Assembly: GCA_013398055.1 (NCBI GenBank)
Contig: VZRS01007538.1
Location: 67,275-131,274, forward strand
From: Ifrita kowaldi
Taxonomy: Eukaryota > Chordata > Aves > Passeriformes > Cinclosomatidae
Length of the DNA stretch: 64,000 bases
Direction: 5' to 3'
Part shown: positions 34,671-45,296 of the stretch, piece after piece
Layout: each line of letters opens with the position of its first letter
Numbering within the stretch: position 1 is the stretch's first letter
Translations under genes and position numbers: made by a program
The notes under the pieces: generated by a model
Told to the model about the DNA's origin: nothing
Databases searched by the model: none
Seen by the model: the letters and a program-made list of their open reading frames with translations, nothing else

Positions 34671-35849
34671 CCAGGAGGAGGTGTCCGAGCATCCAGGGAT
34701 CCTCAGTTCTGGGCTGTCCTTGGGGTTTTAGAGCACACCAGGGAGGAAAAGGCTTTTGCAGTGACTGAGGCAGCAGTTTTCACCCTGGAGGGGAAATTTT
34801 GCCATTGAGCTTGGAGGAGGAAATTGAAATCAGCAGTGGTTGCCAGGCTGTGCCTGAGCTCGGGGTGGGCACCAGCTTTGGGTGCTGCTGGGGTTGGCAG
34901 CAAGGCTGGGAAACGGCTGGTCCTTGCTCAGAAGGTTCTTACCAGCAGTGCTTTTCTCCTCAGAGCCTGGGGGGTCTGGCACCCACAGCAGTATCAGCAG
35001 TGAATTCAGCATTCCCACGGGGAAAGCACTAAACTGATTTAGAAATGGTTTTTCTCACGGGCAGCCAGGTGTTAAACTCACCTGACAGAGGAAACAGAGG
35101 CACAAAGGAGTTAAATGCTTTGCCTGAAGTCCCAGAGCAGGCAGAGAACAGTGACAAAGTCAAATGTGTGTTCAGCAAGGTCACAGGCACGGGTAGATGT
35201 AAGAGGTTTTTAAAAAATACAGTTTTCACAGCCTCCTTGCCATTCAGAGTTTAAGTGGTATTAATCTCCAGTAAATTCAGCGAAGCCATTCAATCCAGCA
35301 TCTCTTTTATGTGATATCTCTTATTTTTAATTTGTTTCACAGGTTCTGTGGTACTTAGCAAGGAAATAAACCCGTTGGAAGCAGACAATTAACCCAGGGC
35401 ACTGGGGCAGGGACACCGGAAGCGTTCGGGAACAGCTCTTGGAGATGCTGCCCTGGGGATGGGATTAGGGCAGGGGCGCTGCTGGGGCCGTTCCTTCATG
35501 GACATTTAGGAAACAGATCCAGCTTCCCCCATTCCCCTGGCAGTGAAGGGGCGCTGGGAGCGTGGCTCTTCCCAGCTGCTGCTCTGCACAGAGATGTCCC
35601 ACAGTGGAGGCACAGGGAATGTGGGATTCCCCTGTGGAGATGTGCTCCGTGTGTGACGCTGCATTTTGGGCTTTTGCCATCAGGCTCCTGCCTGGGCAGT
35701 GCCAGGAGCTGCCTCCCACGGCCACCCTGGGCTCGGACACTCGGCCCTTCCTGCAGAAATCCATGGGCTGAGGTCACTTCCAAAGCAAACCCCGCTCCAC
35801 GGAATGCATCCCGTCTGCCCGGGGTGTTTGAGAGTCAGAGAAGCTGGGA
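34671..35849. other. Intronic sequence without recognised features
   Basis: Unique sequence with an AT-rich patch at 35255-35345. Nothing recognised. Confidence 0.5.
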
Positions 35850-36303
35850 TGGGGTAGGGAAGGGTTGGGATGGGGGCACCACTGTTTGGGGTTGGGAGGA
35901 GCTGGGATGGAAATGAGGAATCACAGAATGAACCAGGTTGGAAAAGACCTTTGAGATCATCAAGCCCAACCTATGACCCAACACCTCCTCATCAACCAAA
36001 CCACGGCACTGACGGCCACGTCCTCGCATTAAAACCCTCGAGGGATGGTGACTCCACTCATCCCTGGGCAGAGATTCCAGTGCCTCAGGAAGGGATGGGA
36101 TGGAGGCACCACGTGCTTGGGGTTGGGAGGAGCTGGGATGGAAATGAGGAAGGGTTGGGATGGAGGCACCACGTGTTTGGGGTTGGGAGGAGCAGGGATT
36201 GGGTAAAGAGGGATTGGGATGGAGGCACCACGTGTTTGGGGTTGGGAGGAGCAGGGATTGGGTAAAGAGGGATTGGGATGGAGGCACCACGTGTTTGGGG
36301 TTG
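35850..36303. repeat. 59-60-bp minisatellite interrupted by a CR1
   Basis: Units contain GGGATGGAGGCACCACGTGT and TTGGGGTTGGGAGGAGC. Starts are near 35868, 36097, 36157, 36216 and 36275. The first unit is cut from the rest by the CR1 at 35921-36084. The last complete units are nearly identical to one another, while the first reads GGGGGCACCACTG. Confidence 0.9.
35921..36084 (-). mobile_element. CR1 fragment inserted in the minisatellite
   Basis: Reverse-strand CR1 of the subfamily starting TCACAGAATGAACCAGGTTG, with ACCTTTGAGATCATCAAGCC and AACACCTCCTCATCAACCAA. It is 5'-truncated at GATTCCAGTGCC. Same subfamily as 60955-61212. Confidence 0.92.
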
Positions 36304-37544
36304 TGGCTGAGGAGCCCGTGGGGAGAAGGCTGAGAGGCCCAGGGCCAGGCAGGTGGGTCCTGCCCCATCCTCACCCTCTCAGTTGCCTCCTGGATGTGGC
36401 CCAGCCCTCTCTGAGGACAGGGAGTGGGATGGAGCTGAGGGGGACAATGGACAGGGTCTCTGGTTTGCTCTGCCTGACCCCATTTCCCTGTGCAGGGACT
36501 TCTCTCAGTCCAATCCCATTTCAGGGAACGGGCTCACTCCAGCTCCAGGCTCTGCCCCACCTCTCCCATCCCAGCCTCCCCCTCCAGGGGCCAGGTCAGG
36601 CTCTGCAGGGCAGTTCCCAAGGGAGGGATGGTCCAGAAGCCAGGTGTCCCTGGAAGCCAGGCCTGCTGCTTCCCAGTGACTTTTAAACTCCTCCAGTTCC
36701 TCTCCTCTGCTTTCTCTGCCCCAGGCCCCGAGGGAGCCGAGCGTTCCTCCGCCGCTGTGCAGAGGGGTGGGCTGCAGGGGCCCTGAGCACAGGGTGGCTC
36801 CTGGGCACGGTGGCAGCTCCAGGGTGGCCTGGGGACACTCAGCAGGGACGCTGCCCCTCAGCCCCCCCAGAGCCACCCTGCTGAGCTCAGACTGGGCCCA
36901 GTGTGGTGCTGCAGTGGCTGGACTGGTCAGGGAGCAGTGAGAGCTGGAGGCTCCATCCTGGCATCCCTGATTCTCGGGATGCAGCTGGCTGCCAGCAGAG
37001 CAGAGGGTTTGGGTGGATTCTGCCTGGGGTGGGCTTGGGCTGTCCCTGTTTGATCAGCAGAGGGGTCAGTCCCTAATGCCACATCCTTGTATTCCATTCC
37101 CACACAAATATTCCCCAGTACAAACGTGTGCTTCTCATCCCAGGCTTTAATATTTATTTATTTACTCCCTGAGCACAGAGGGGACAGCACTGGCAGCTGT
37201 TTCTTTTGCAAGCAGCTCCTTAATCTTGCCTCTGGCCAAGAGAAAATCCAGTGTTTTATCCCAGAGTGCCACTTGAAAACAAAGGTGGTGTTCTTCCCTT
37301 CCCTGCTGTCATCAGGGAAATCATGGATAGGCCACTAATTAAAGCCAGGGGCTTTTCTTTGATAATTTACCTGACATTTTCTACATATTGTGAGGTGGTT
37401 GAATTTCAGCCCTGGAGCTCAGAGGCTCCCAGAGTTTCCTGCTGAGGTACTGGGTCCCACCAGTGAGCCCCAGCTGGATCAGGGAGGTGCAGGGAGGCAG
37501 CAGGAGTGGAAAATGGGATTGTTCCCACGAGCCCCCAGCTGGAG
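36304..37544. other. Intronic sequence without recognised features
   Basis: Unique GC-rich sequence turning AT-rich after 37080. Nothing recognised. Confidence 0.5.
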
Positions 37545-38030
37545 CCCTGCACAGTTCTGGTGTCCCCAGCGTGGGGAGGACACGGAGCTGGTGGGGCAAG
37601 GCCAGAGGAGGCCACGAAGCTGATAAAGGGATTGGAGCACCTCCCCTATGGAGATGGGCTGGGAAAGCTGGGATTGCTCACCTGGGGAACAGGAGGTTGT
37701 GTGGAGACCTCAGAGACCCTCCCAGGGTCTGCAGGGAAGGCAGAGAGGGACCCTGCATCAGGAACTGGAGGGACAGGACACAGGGAATGGCTTCCCACTG
37801 CCAGAGGGCAGGGATGGATGGGATATTGGGAAGGAATTGTTCCCTGGGAGGGTGGGCAGGCCCTGGCAGAGGTTATTCCATGGATTCCCCATCCCTGGCA
37901 GTGCCCAAGGCCAGGCTGGACGGGGCTGGGAGCAGCCTGGGACAGTGGGAGGTGTCCCTGCCATGGCAGGGGTGGAATGGGATGAGCTTTAAGGTCTTTC
38001 CAACCTAACCCATTCCAGGATTCCCTGACT
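37545..38030 (+). mobile_element. CR1 element, about 485 bp of 3' end
   Basis: Carries the CCACGAAGCTGATAAAGGGA and ATTGGAGCACCTCCCCTATG landmarks of the CR1 3' region, then GGGAAGGAATTGTTCCCTGG and a CATTCCAGGATTCCCTGA end. Confidence 0.93.
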
Positions 38031-39190
38031 GGAAGATGTGTGAATTCAGTGTGTTAAATTAGGAATGGCAGGGTTGGGAGAGGGACCAAGAACTTCCCTC
38101 TGGGCAGGTAAAGGACTGTCCCAAATATCCCAAATGTGGGGCAGTGCCTTGTGGTGTGGGAGGTGAGCAACTCCATGATCCAAGTTTATGAAAAGCAGCA
38201 GCAGTTTAATGGGAATTGGACACCCTGGAAGTTCTTCCAGTGTGTTCTCAGCCTCTTGCAGTCAATGGTAAAACCACTAATTACTTTTTTAATATCTTTT
38301 TTCTACATATTTTATAACCTGCTCTTTAGTGTAAAATTGGAAGCCAAATCCAATTGTGGGGGAAAATTAATTTCCTCAAATTGAAGGAGCAATCTCCTTG
38401 AGACTTTTTAATCATTAGATGATAACTGTGAGCTAAAGAAAGGAAGACCATTAAAGTAACTTAATAGAGCAGGATAAACGTTTTTGCCTGTATCTCCTTC
38501 ATCTTTATTTAGAGATCCATGAGGAGGATATTTCATAAAAGCTGCTCTTCCTGACCTTCCTTCACTTGTTCTACAGAGGAACCAACCAAAACAATGGCAA
38601 GGAAGGAACGCTGTGGAGTTCTGGGTGCAAACCCGAGAATTCTGCCCGACATCTCTGCTCTTCCTCCCTGCCAAATTCTGCTTTTCCTTTCTCATTAAAG
38701 GGAGAATAGCTGTGGGGACAAATAAAAATGCATTCGGCTGAGCTGGGTGATTTTTAAAAACAAGCTCTGTTAATGCTTTTAATTAAGGGGCAGAGGAACA
38801 AGAGGCTTTATCAGCTCTTTGTCTGCAGGCCATTATTTCGTTGGGGATGAGCGATCCATTATTGTCAGCGGCCACCTTTTTGAAGGATTTACCACCAAAT
38901 CAAATGGTGTTTTTATTGCAATTGTTGAGCACTGCTGGATTCCTCATTTATTTAATGTGGAGGCATTGTTACAGAGGAGAATGGAGCACTTCATTTGGAT
39001 GGCTTGAGGGACCAGGAGCGGTGCCTCGGGAGCTTCCCGGTGTCCTGGGCTGGAACAGGACGTGCAGCACAGTGGGGAGGAGGAAAACGGGAAGGTGAAG
39101 TTGCTAAATCCCAGTTAAGCTGCTTCCAGCAGAATTTTGGGAAGGATTGGTGGCTCTGTGCTTTATAAAGTGAAGTCACGTTGTGAAGTC
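38031..39190. other. Intronic sequence, AT-rich and repeat-free
   Basis: Over 1 kb without CR1 or tandem repeats. 38240-38480 and 38690-39005 are AT-rich and resemble conserved non-coding DNA in composition. A CTCTTTGTCTGCAG acceptor-like site at 38815-38828 precedes an open frame, but no donor follows. Confidence 0.5.
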
Positions 39191-39405
39191 TCAGGAAGGA
39201 ATTGTTCCCTGGGAGGGTGGGGAGGGGCTGGGATGGAATTCCCAGAGCAGCTGTGGCTGCCCCTGGATCCCTGGCAGTGCCCAAGGCCAGCCTGGACACT
39301 GGGGCTGGGAGCAGCCTGGGACAGTGGGAGGTGTCCCTGCCCATGGCAGGGGTGGCACTGGATGGGCTTTAAGGTCCTTTCCAACCCAACCCATTCCATG
39401 ATTTA
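39191..39405 (+). mobile_element. CR1 3' fragment
   Basis: Plus-strand CR1 from AGGAAGGAATTGTTCCCTGG to CCAACCCAACCCATTCCATG. A unit in the middle reads GGGCTGGGATGGAATTCCCA instead of the usual GGCCCTGGCACAGGGTGCCC. Confidence 0.93.
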
Positions 39406-41642
39406 TAAATAACAATGAGAAGCTCTCCCAGGGTACAGCTCCTGTTCATGGCTCCTGAGCTGGTTCCAGCCCAGAAAACCTCATTTACCTGGTTGAGAGT
39501 TCCCAGTGATCCACACTATTGGGTCCAAAATGCAATTTCCTTTGTCTGAAACTTTCACCTGGATTCTTTTTCTGGCTTTTGCCTCTTCTCCGAGTGCCTT
39601 TAACAGGTTTTGACTGGAGAAGTCAGAGGTTTCCACACCTAGTCCCAGTGGAGGAGATGAACTGGGTTGTTCATGCTCTGGATAAAACCAGAGCAATTTT
39701 CCCTTCTCTTAAATTCCAGGAGATAATCTAGGATAATGGAACTATTAGATTTGGCATCTGTAAGGTGGTTATCATTTCAGAAGGAATTGTTTCTGTTAAT
39801 GGCAGTTAACTTGCTACAAATAAAACAAGAGAATTGAAATCCTAAGTACCAGAGTGGCAGCAAACCATGAAACATTATCCTGTTCCGTGGAAGGAAGGCT
39901 GAGCCAGCTGTCAGGGAAGAAATCTATTGGAAAAACCCTCTGATGGATTCCAATTGGAGCTAATTTAACATGGCAGCAGCACCCAGCTCTTCTGCTTTCT
40001 ATTAGAAGTATTAAAATGGCTATAAATAATAATAATATTAAAGTGGGCTTTCATCCAAGGAACTCATGGTTTTCACCAAGGTGAGTTTGGTGGCTCTTGG
40101 TAGAGCTGAGCTGTGAAATCCTTGGAATTACTGAGCCCTGGGCTGCCCTGGGGACCCCAGGAGCTCCTGTGGCAGATTTGGGCGCTGTGTGAGGTGTGGA
40201 TGGAGGGCTGGAGCCTGGGCCTTGCTGTCTGTGAGCCAGGGCTGGGTGAATTCGGGGCTGTGCTCCACCTCTGCAGGCCAAACCTGCTTAGTCCAGCCTT
40301 GGGCAGGGCTGGGATGGGCTTTGAGCCAGGATTTGGGGGCTGCTGTGGAAACGCAGGATCCTATTGCCCCGTTCCGACCTCGAGACCAGCTTCCCTTTGG
40401 AGAGCAGGCATTCCTGGGTGGTGTGGGATTGCCAAGGGCCGTCCCATCCCCTTGCTCAGAGCTCGGAGCTCAGGCTGGGCAGGGGAGTCCTGGAACTCCC
40501 CAAAAAATCAAACTCTGGCAGGACCTCGCTGTAAAATTCACTGGCAGCTCCCTGCTGGGCTCAGCGGATCCCTGGGCTCTCCCTGTACAGCACGGACTCC
40601 AAGAGCAGCAGGCAAACGGGAGAATGCTTTTCGTGTTCCTGTTTTAGCCCAGGGAACATCCCAGGGGCCATCCCAGGGGCAAACCCCGCTCACACCAGGG
40701 CAGCAGCAGCTGCTGAGAGCCCCCGAGCAGCGCCAGCGGAACCGCGCGGGGTCGTTCAGCGCTGGGCTCTGGGCAAAGTGCGGCTTTAGGGACGGGGTCA
40801 GCAGTGTTGGCACTCCAAAAATCCCCTGAGATGTGATCTCAGGGTGTGCGAATCACAGCTGCGTCCTCATCTCAGGGCAGCTGTAGCAGCTGGTCCAGGG
40901 GGTTGCAAGTAATGAGGGTCGTTAGCAAACACAGCCCTCTATAATGTCCTTAAAATCGCAGTTAGGACAGATTAACCCCGGCGCTGTGTGTGTCCTCCCT
41001 CTTTGTGCTGTTCCCTGGCTGCTCCCAGCTTCCTCTGGCAGTTCCCTGGCTGCTCCTGCAGTGGGAGCTGAGAGCTCTGAGCTGCACGAGGTGCAGGATG
41101 GATGTGACAGCTCGATCCCGATCCCAGAGCCCTCCTGGTACTGGGGCAGCTGGGAAATGACCCCACAGATGGTTCTGGAAACAGTTCTTAAAGGATTTGC
41201 TGCTGCACATCTGCAGCGAGCTTGTTGCCGGCGGTGATGGCTCCTTTGTGGTTCCACCTGGAAGCCCTCCTGCCTGGAATACCCTAAAAAGTAGATTCCA
41301 TCCTAAAATCTACTCCCTGCTGGAAGTCAGAGAAAGGAAAGGGCATTACTGTATTTCCCTCCTTTATGGGCAGAGCTTGTGCCCTTGCCCACAGACACCC
41401 CAAAGGATTTCCAGCAAAGCCACAACCTGAGAGCTCCTCCATAATTTAACCCCAGGAAAACCCTTTCTCCAGTCTGTACACACTGAAGTGAGCTTGGATT
41501 TTGGACAATTCATTGCAGTGGTAAAATAATGTCTTCAAAGGCGCATTGCCATGAAATCTTTGGGATAACCAGTGGTGGGAAGCACCTGAACCCAGCAGCT
41601 TTGCAGAAATGAGCCCGTGGCCCAGACAGGATTGGGAAATGT
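39406..41642. other. Intronic sequence just upstream of the exon
   Basis: Repeat-poor. AT-rich at 39720-40060; CpG-rich at 40660-40800. No exon other than the one at 41680 is recognised. Confidence 0.5.
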
Positions 41643-41679
41643 CCCTAACTGTGCCTTCCTGTGGTTTCTCCCGGTGCAG
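41643..41679 (+). promoter_or_regulatory. 3' splice site of the GALNT17 exon
   Basis: A branch-point match CTAAC (branch A near 41648) is followed by a pyrimidine-rich tract and a terminal CAG at 41677-41679. The branch-to-AG distance of about 31 nt is typical. This fixes the exon start at 41680. Confidence 0.85.
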
Positions 41680-41797
41680 GACCCCAGCCATGATCGGCTG
41701 CTCGTTCGTGGTGAACAGGAAATTCTTCGGGGAGATCGGGCTGCTGGACCCCGGCATGGATGTGTACGGAGGGGAGAACATCGAGCTGGGCATCAAG
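41680..41797 (+). CDS. GALNT17: GALNT17 internal coding exon (partial gene)
   Basis: This 118-bp internal exon belongs to a Golgi polypeptide N-acetylgalactosaminyltransferase of family GT27, the enzymes that start mucin-type O-glycosylation by moving GalNAc from UDP-GalNAc to Ser/Thr. The first base completes an Arg codon split by the upstream intron (phase 2). 39 codons follow, opening with TPAMIGCSFVV and ending on Lys (phase 0 downstream). The DPGMDVYGGENIELGIK stretch is the family's conserved Gal/GalNAc-T motif. Tyr replaces the usual Trp of WGGEN, which marks the subfamily of GALNT8, 9, 17 and 18, whose classical transferase activity is weak or absent in vitro. As I remember the human protein, the segment matches GALNT17 essentially residue for residue, near residues 320-360 of about 598, whereas GALNT9 and GALNT18 differ at several positions. 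The start codon, signal anchor, DxH motif and lectin domain lie on exons outside the window. The gene assignment is strong; the exon number is not determined. Confidence 0.93.
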
Positions 41798-41803
41798 GTT
41801 TGT
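41798..41803 (+). promoter_or_regulatory. 5' splice site of the GALNT17 exon
   Basis: The exon ends in AAG and the intron opens with GTTTGT. Positions +1, +2, +5 and +6 fit the donor consensus, but T at +3 and +4 makes it weaker than GTAAGT or GTGAGT. The family protein continues with Val-Trp after this Lys, and the sequence after the junction does not encode that, so the junction is needed. Confidence 0.8.
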
Positions 41804-43314
41804 GCCAAGAAAAATTTCAGCTTGCAGTATTTAAGGAACCCAAAGCTTTTACTGAGTTGGCCTGAACAGTTACTGGAATCCTTCAGGGGAGCTGGGAGGT
41901 GATGGGATTCACAGCATTTTAATTTCACTTCAAGGGAGAAAAATGACTTGGTTTTAAGGGTGAGTTTAATTTTTTTCCTTGGATTTTAATCTGTCTGACC
42001 CGATGCAAAAAGCTGCTGAAATGAAAGGGCATTTCCAGCTTGAACCTGGCTGTGCTGTCACAGTGTTGCTGGGATCTTAAATACCGGGAGAAACACGGTT
42101 GGGTGAGCAGCGTTTGGGGGTGCTGGGACTCCTGTGAGTGTCTCAGGAAGACACAGAGCCTGCAAATCTTTTCCAGGCTTTTAGCATCTGCAAATAAAAT
42201 GTGCTCACAAGCACAGAACCTGCTTTGAACAGCTCTGAGCAGTGAAACTCTACGAGCCAGGATTTCAGAGCTGCCTCGGTGCCTCCACCCCGACAGCATC
42301 CCTTGATTACTGTGTACAGTATTAGATCTGGCTTAGTGATTCGAGTGTTTACACACACTGAAGTGATTCATCAGTGATGAATTCCATGTTCAGAGCAACC
42401 TGGGATGGCAGAGGCTGCGGAGATTCTCCCAGGCATGGTTTGGAGTGCGGCGCTCGTGCATTAACGAGCTGATGGGGGAGGCTGGAGACTTCTAACTGGG
42501 AAATTGCATTGATTGTGCTGTTGTAAAAATGAAAAATCATTGTTCAGCTCCGAGATTTACCAGAGGATATTTCCTTTGCTGGCAAGGCAGAGGAACCTTC
42601 AGAAATCTCTTGTTGTTGGCTATGGGGAGCAATAACCTCACTTAAACAAGGGAGTGGAAATTAAAGGCTCTGAATGTGCCACAGAGCTCCTCTCCCTGCG
42701 ATTCCTGCTCATCCTGCAGTGGGGCTGGAGAGATCCCTCTCCAAACCCTGCTCCTCCTGTGGCTCTCCTGGTTTGTGTGGATTTGGGATTTTTGGTCTCA
42801 TCGTGGAGCTGCTCTTCTCACAATAATTCATTTGCCTGGTTTGGGGGGATTTCACTGGAGATTGGCTTCTTAACTGGAAAAATCAGTTGGACGTCTCAGA
42901 GAAAGTGGTGAGCATTTGTCCTCTTCTTTTTCATGTGCTGGATTTTTTAGTAAGGCCAATAAACATCCTTTTGGAAAAACATAATCCTTCTCTTCCCCAG
43001 TTTGACTTTCCCAAGCTTGAGTTTCTAAGCCATCATTCTCAAACTCATGCTGTGAGTTCTGGTCAAGGTTTTTAAATTATGGGGGGTTTTGAGAGCCAAA
43101 ATACTTAAAAATCTGCCTTGTAAGACTACACAGAAAGTAGAATTTTAAAGATTCTTGAGCTCCAGAAATCAGAATCCAGAAATCAATCTCTGTGCAAATG
43201 TCTCCTTTAGTGACCAAGATCTCGTGGCAATAAAGAAGGGCTCTTTATTAATAAAATCCTTTTAAGGATCAGTGAATAGAAAATTATGAAGGCTTTTTAT
43301 GGGTGTTTTGCTGT
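41804..43314. other. Intronic sequence just downstream of the exon
   Basis: Repeat-poor unique sequence. Nothing recognised besides the splice donor region. Confidence 0.5.
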
Positions 43315-43516
43315 TTTGCCTGAGAAGAGGCTGTCTGGAGTCCTGGAAGTAATTTGGGGGTTCCTTGGTTGTTTCAGTGACTCCTGGGTGAAAATAAATG
43401 CAGGAAGTGTTTCTTTGCTTTTAGATGATGGAGCAAATCCCATCCTCGCTCTGGGAATCCTGGCACACTTTACAAAGGTTTTGTGGATGTGATTGTCCCT
43501 CTCTGCTCTGCACTGG
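43315..43516 (+). repeat. Dispersed 202-bp repeat, copy B
   Basis: Partner of 2497-2698, same orientation and apparent length. In this copy the homology to CR1-type sequence seems to run further, to about 43575 (AGCCTCACCTCAGGTCCTGG), whereas copy A ends at the CACTGG. Confidence 0.75.
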
Positions 43517-43794
43517 TGCAGCCTCACCTCAGGTCCTGGGAGCAGTTTTGGCACCAAAATATCTGAAAAATCTAAAGCCAAAACTGCCCAAAGAACAAAA
43601 ATGAAACAATAAATCCACCGAGGCCACAAGAAGGACATGGAAAATGTGCAGTGTTTCAGGCAGAAGCACCAGCTAACCCTGTCATGGGAAATTCAACCAA
43701 AGAATCTGAAAACCAAAGTTAAATACAGAATTGAGAGGGTTGGGCTGGACTAACCTGGCAGGGCCCTGTAAAGGGTCCTGTTTTATTAATGTGC

Positions 43795-43940
43795 TTCAGC
43801 CCCCATCGCTGAGGGGTTTAGCAGTGGGGATGTGGCACCTGGGGACGTGGGGCACTGGTGGCCTTGGCAGTGCTGGGGAATGGTTGAACTCAGAGATCTC
43901 AGAGGAATTTTCCAGCCTAAAGAATTCCATGATTCTGTAC
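43795..43940 (+). mobile_element. CR1 3' fragment
   Basis: Contains GCTGAGGGGTTTAGCAGTGG, GGGGCACTGGTGGCCTTGGC and a terminus AAGAATTCCATGATTCTGTA; same subfamily as 16830-17228. Confidence 0.88.
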
Positions 43941-44183
43941 GTGGTGTAAAGTGAGCTGCACTGTGCCTGTTGTGGGGAAACATCTGGGCCTTGTGTTTCT
44001 GTCAGTGCCGGCTTCAGTGAGCAGGATGAGAAAAGTCCTGCAGGAGCCTCTCAAAAACCCCCTAAAAACCCTTAAAGGAAGAGCCCTGTGGGTCCCATTC
44101 GCAGGGTGGCTCTGGGCTCTCTGCACTCTGGGGTTCCACAATTCCATTGCTCGAGGCTCCCCTGCCCATCCTGGGGAGGCTGT

Positions 44184-44382
44184 GGGGTCCGTGGGGTCTG
44201 TGGGGTCAGTGGGTGCTGTGGGGTCAGTGGGGGTCTGTGGGGTCAGTGGGTGCTGTGGGGTCAGTGGGGTCAGTGGGTGCTGTGGGGTCAGTGGGGNNNN
44301 NNNNNNNNGTGGGGTCAGTGGGGTCAGTGGGGTTCTGTGGGGTCAGTGGGGTCTGTGGGGTCAGTGGGGTTCTGTGGGTGCT
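44184..44382. repeat. GTGGGGTCA-type minisatellite with an assembly gap
   Basis: Imperfect array of GTGGGGTCA, GTGGGGTCT and GTGGGTGCT nonamers with occasional extra bases. Twelve Ns (44297-44308) lie inside it, so its true length is unknown. Confidence 0.93.
44297..44308. other. Assembly gap (12 N)
   Basis: Run of 12 ambiguous bases within the GTGGGGTCA array, probably a collapsed stretch of the same repeat. Confidence 0.95.
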
Positions 44383-45296
44383 GTGTCCCCTCCTCCTGGC
44401 CCAGCTCCACTCCTGCTCTCTCTGAACAAGCTTTGGGGCAGCTCTTTAACCCTTTTCTGTTTGAAGGAGTTTCTGCTCTGGTTTCATAAACCTGGTGCCC
44501 AATTCTCATGGCTTGACACTGCTGCTGCTGCGGGTCCCCAGCAGCTCCAGGTGGGAATTCTGGCACAGAGACTTCGCTGCCCATCCCTGCTCCTTCTGCT
44601 GAAAAGTTTTCATTCCTTCGGGAGCTGTTTGTGGTTTTCAGTGGGTGTGGCTAAGTGGGGAGGCAGCCTGAGCTCTGCAGGGAGCGTCCGTGGCTTTCCG
44701 TGGTCAGTCGCAGACATTCCCTGAAGATGCCCCATGAAATTGTGTGTATCTACTGGAATAAAGATGCCAAAGTCTGTGCCGTGGCTGCTGCCACGATTTC
44801 AAACTCTGGGATGGGCTGCAAGGTTGTTTTCAGAGCATTTTGTGCTGGTGTCATGCATTGCTAATTAAAGTTATTTGAGTTGTCTTTTCGAGATTAATTT
44901 AATCAATAGGGATATTATTACTACTTTGATGGTATCATTTGTACAAATTGTCACTTGAAGAAAGCAATTAACTGAGAATGCTTATTAGCTGATCCATCCC
45001 ACACCTTATTTGTGCAGCAGGAATCGATTATTGGATTCATTAAGTCAAGCACAATTCAGGGATCCCTTTGAGGTTTAACCAGTGACTTGAGCTGCTTTTA
45101 CTGCTGCTGTTCAACGGGCTGAGGGTCGGGGTGGATCTTTAGAAGTATTTCCAGGAGAAAAGTGTGGCATCTCCTCTTTATATCCCAGACTTTTTTCCCA
45201 AAATTTGTCCTCCAGATCCAACAGGGCAGATCTCTGGTGCTGCCAAGCCAGGGGATTTATGTGCACGGAGCAGATGGAGTGGCATTCCCACAGCAT
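44383..45296. other. Intronic sequence with an AT-rich island
   Basis: 44860-45080 is AT-rich and repeat-free, with TAAT cores and AATCGATTATTGG; candidate conserved non-coding element. No exon recognised. Confidence 0.5.

Larger units (their letters stand above)
1..41679 (+). other. GALNT17: GALNT17 intron upstream of the exon (partial)
   Basis: Everything upstream of the exon is read as one intron, at least 41.7 kb long, because I see no other GALNT17 exon in it. In particular I find nothing encoding the acidic/aromatic segment that precedes this exon in the protein. It carries CR1 fragments, LTRs and minisatellites, listed separately. A nested small gene on either strand cannot be excluded, but no open frame here has recognisable domains plus splice signals. 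Confidence 0.75.

Noticed and set aside
37463..38008. 181-codon open frame with recurring GRNCSLGGW-type peptide
   Set aside because: The same peptide recurs in every CR1 copy of the window; it is translated CR1 3' sequence, not a gene.
38829..39004. Possible extra exon
   Set aside because: Acceptor-like site present but no donor, no family match and no continuity with GALNT17. Kept only as a low-level finding.
40660..40800. CpG island promoter
   Set aside because: Locally CpG-rich but only about 140 bp long, with no TATA, initiator or first-exon candidate nearby.
41609..41902. 97-codon continuous frame across the GALNT17 exon, taken as a single-exon gene
   Set aside because: Only 41680-41797 matches the family, and good splice signals flank it. 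The extensions are read-through into intron.
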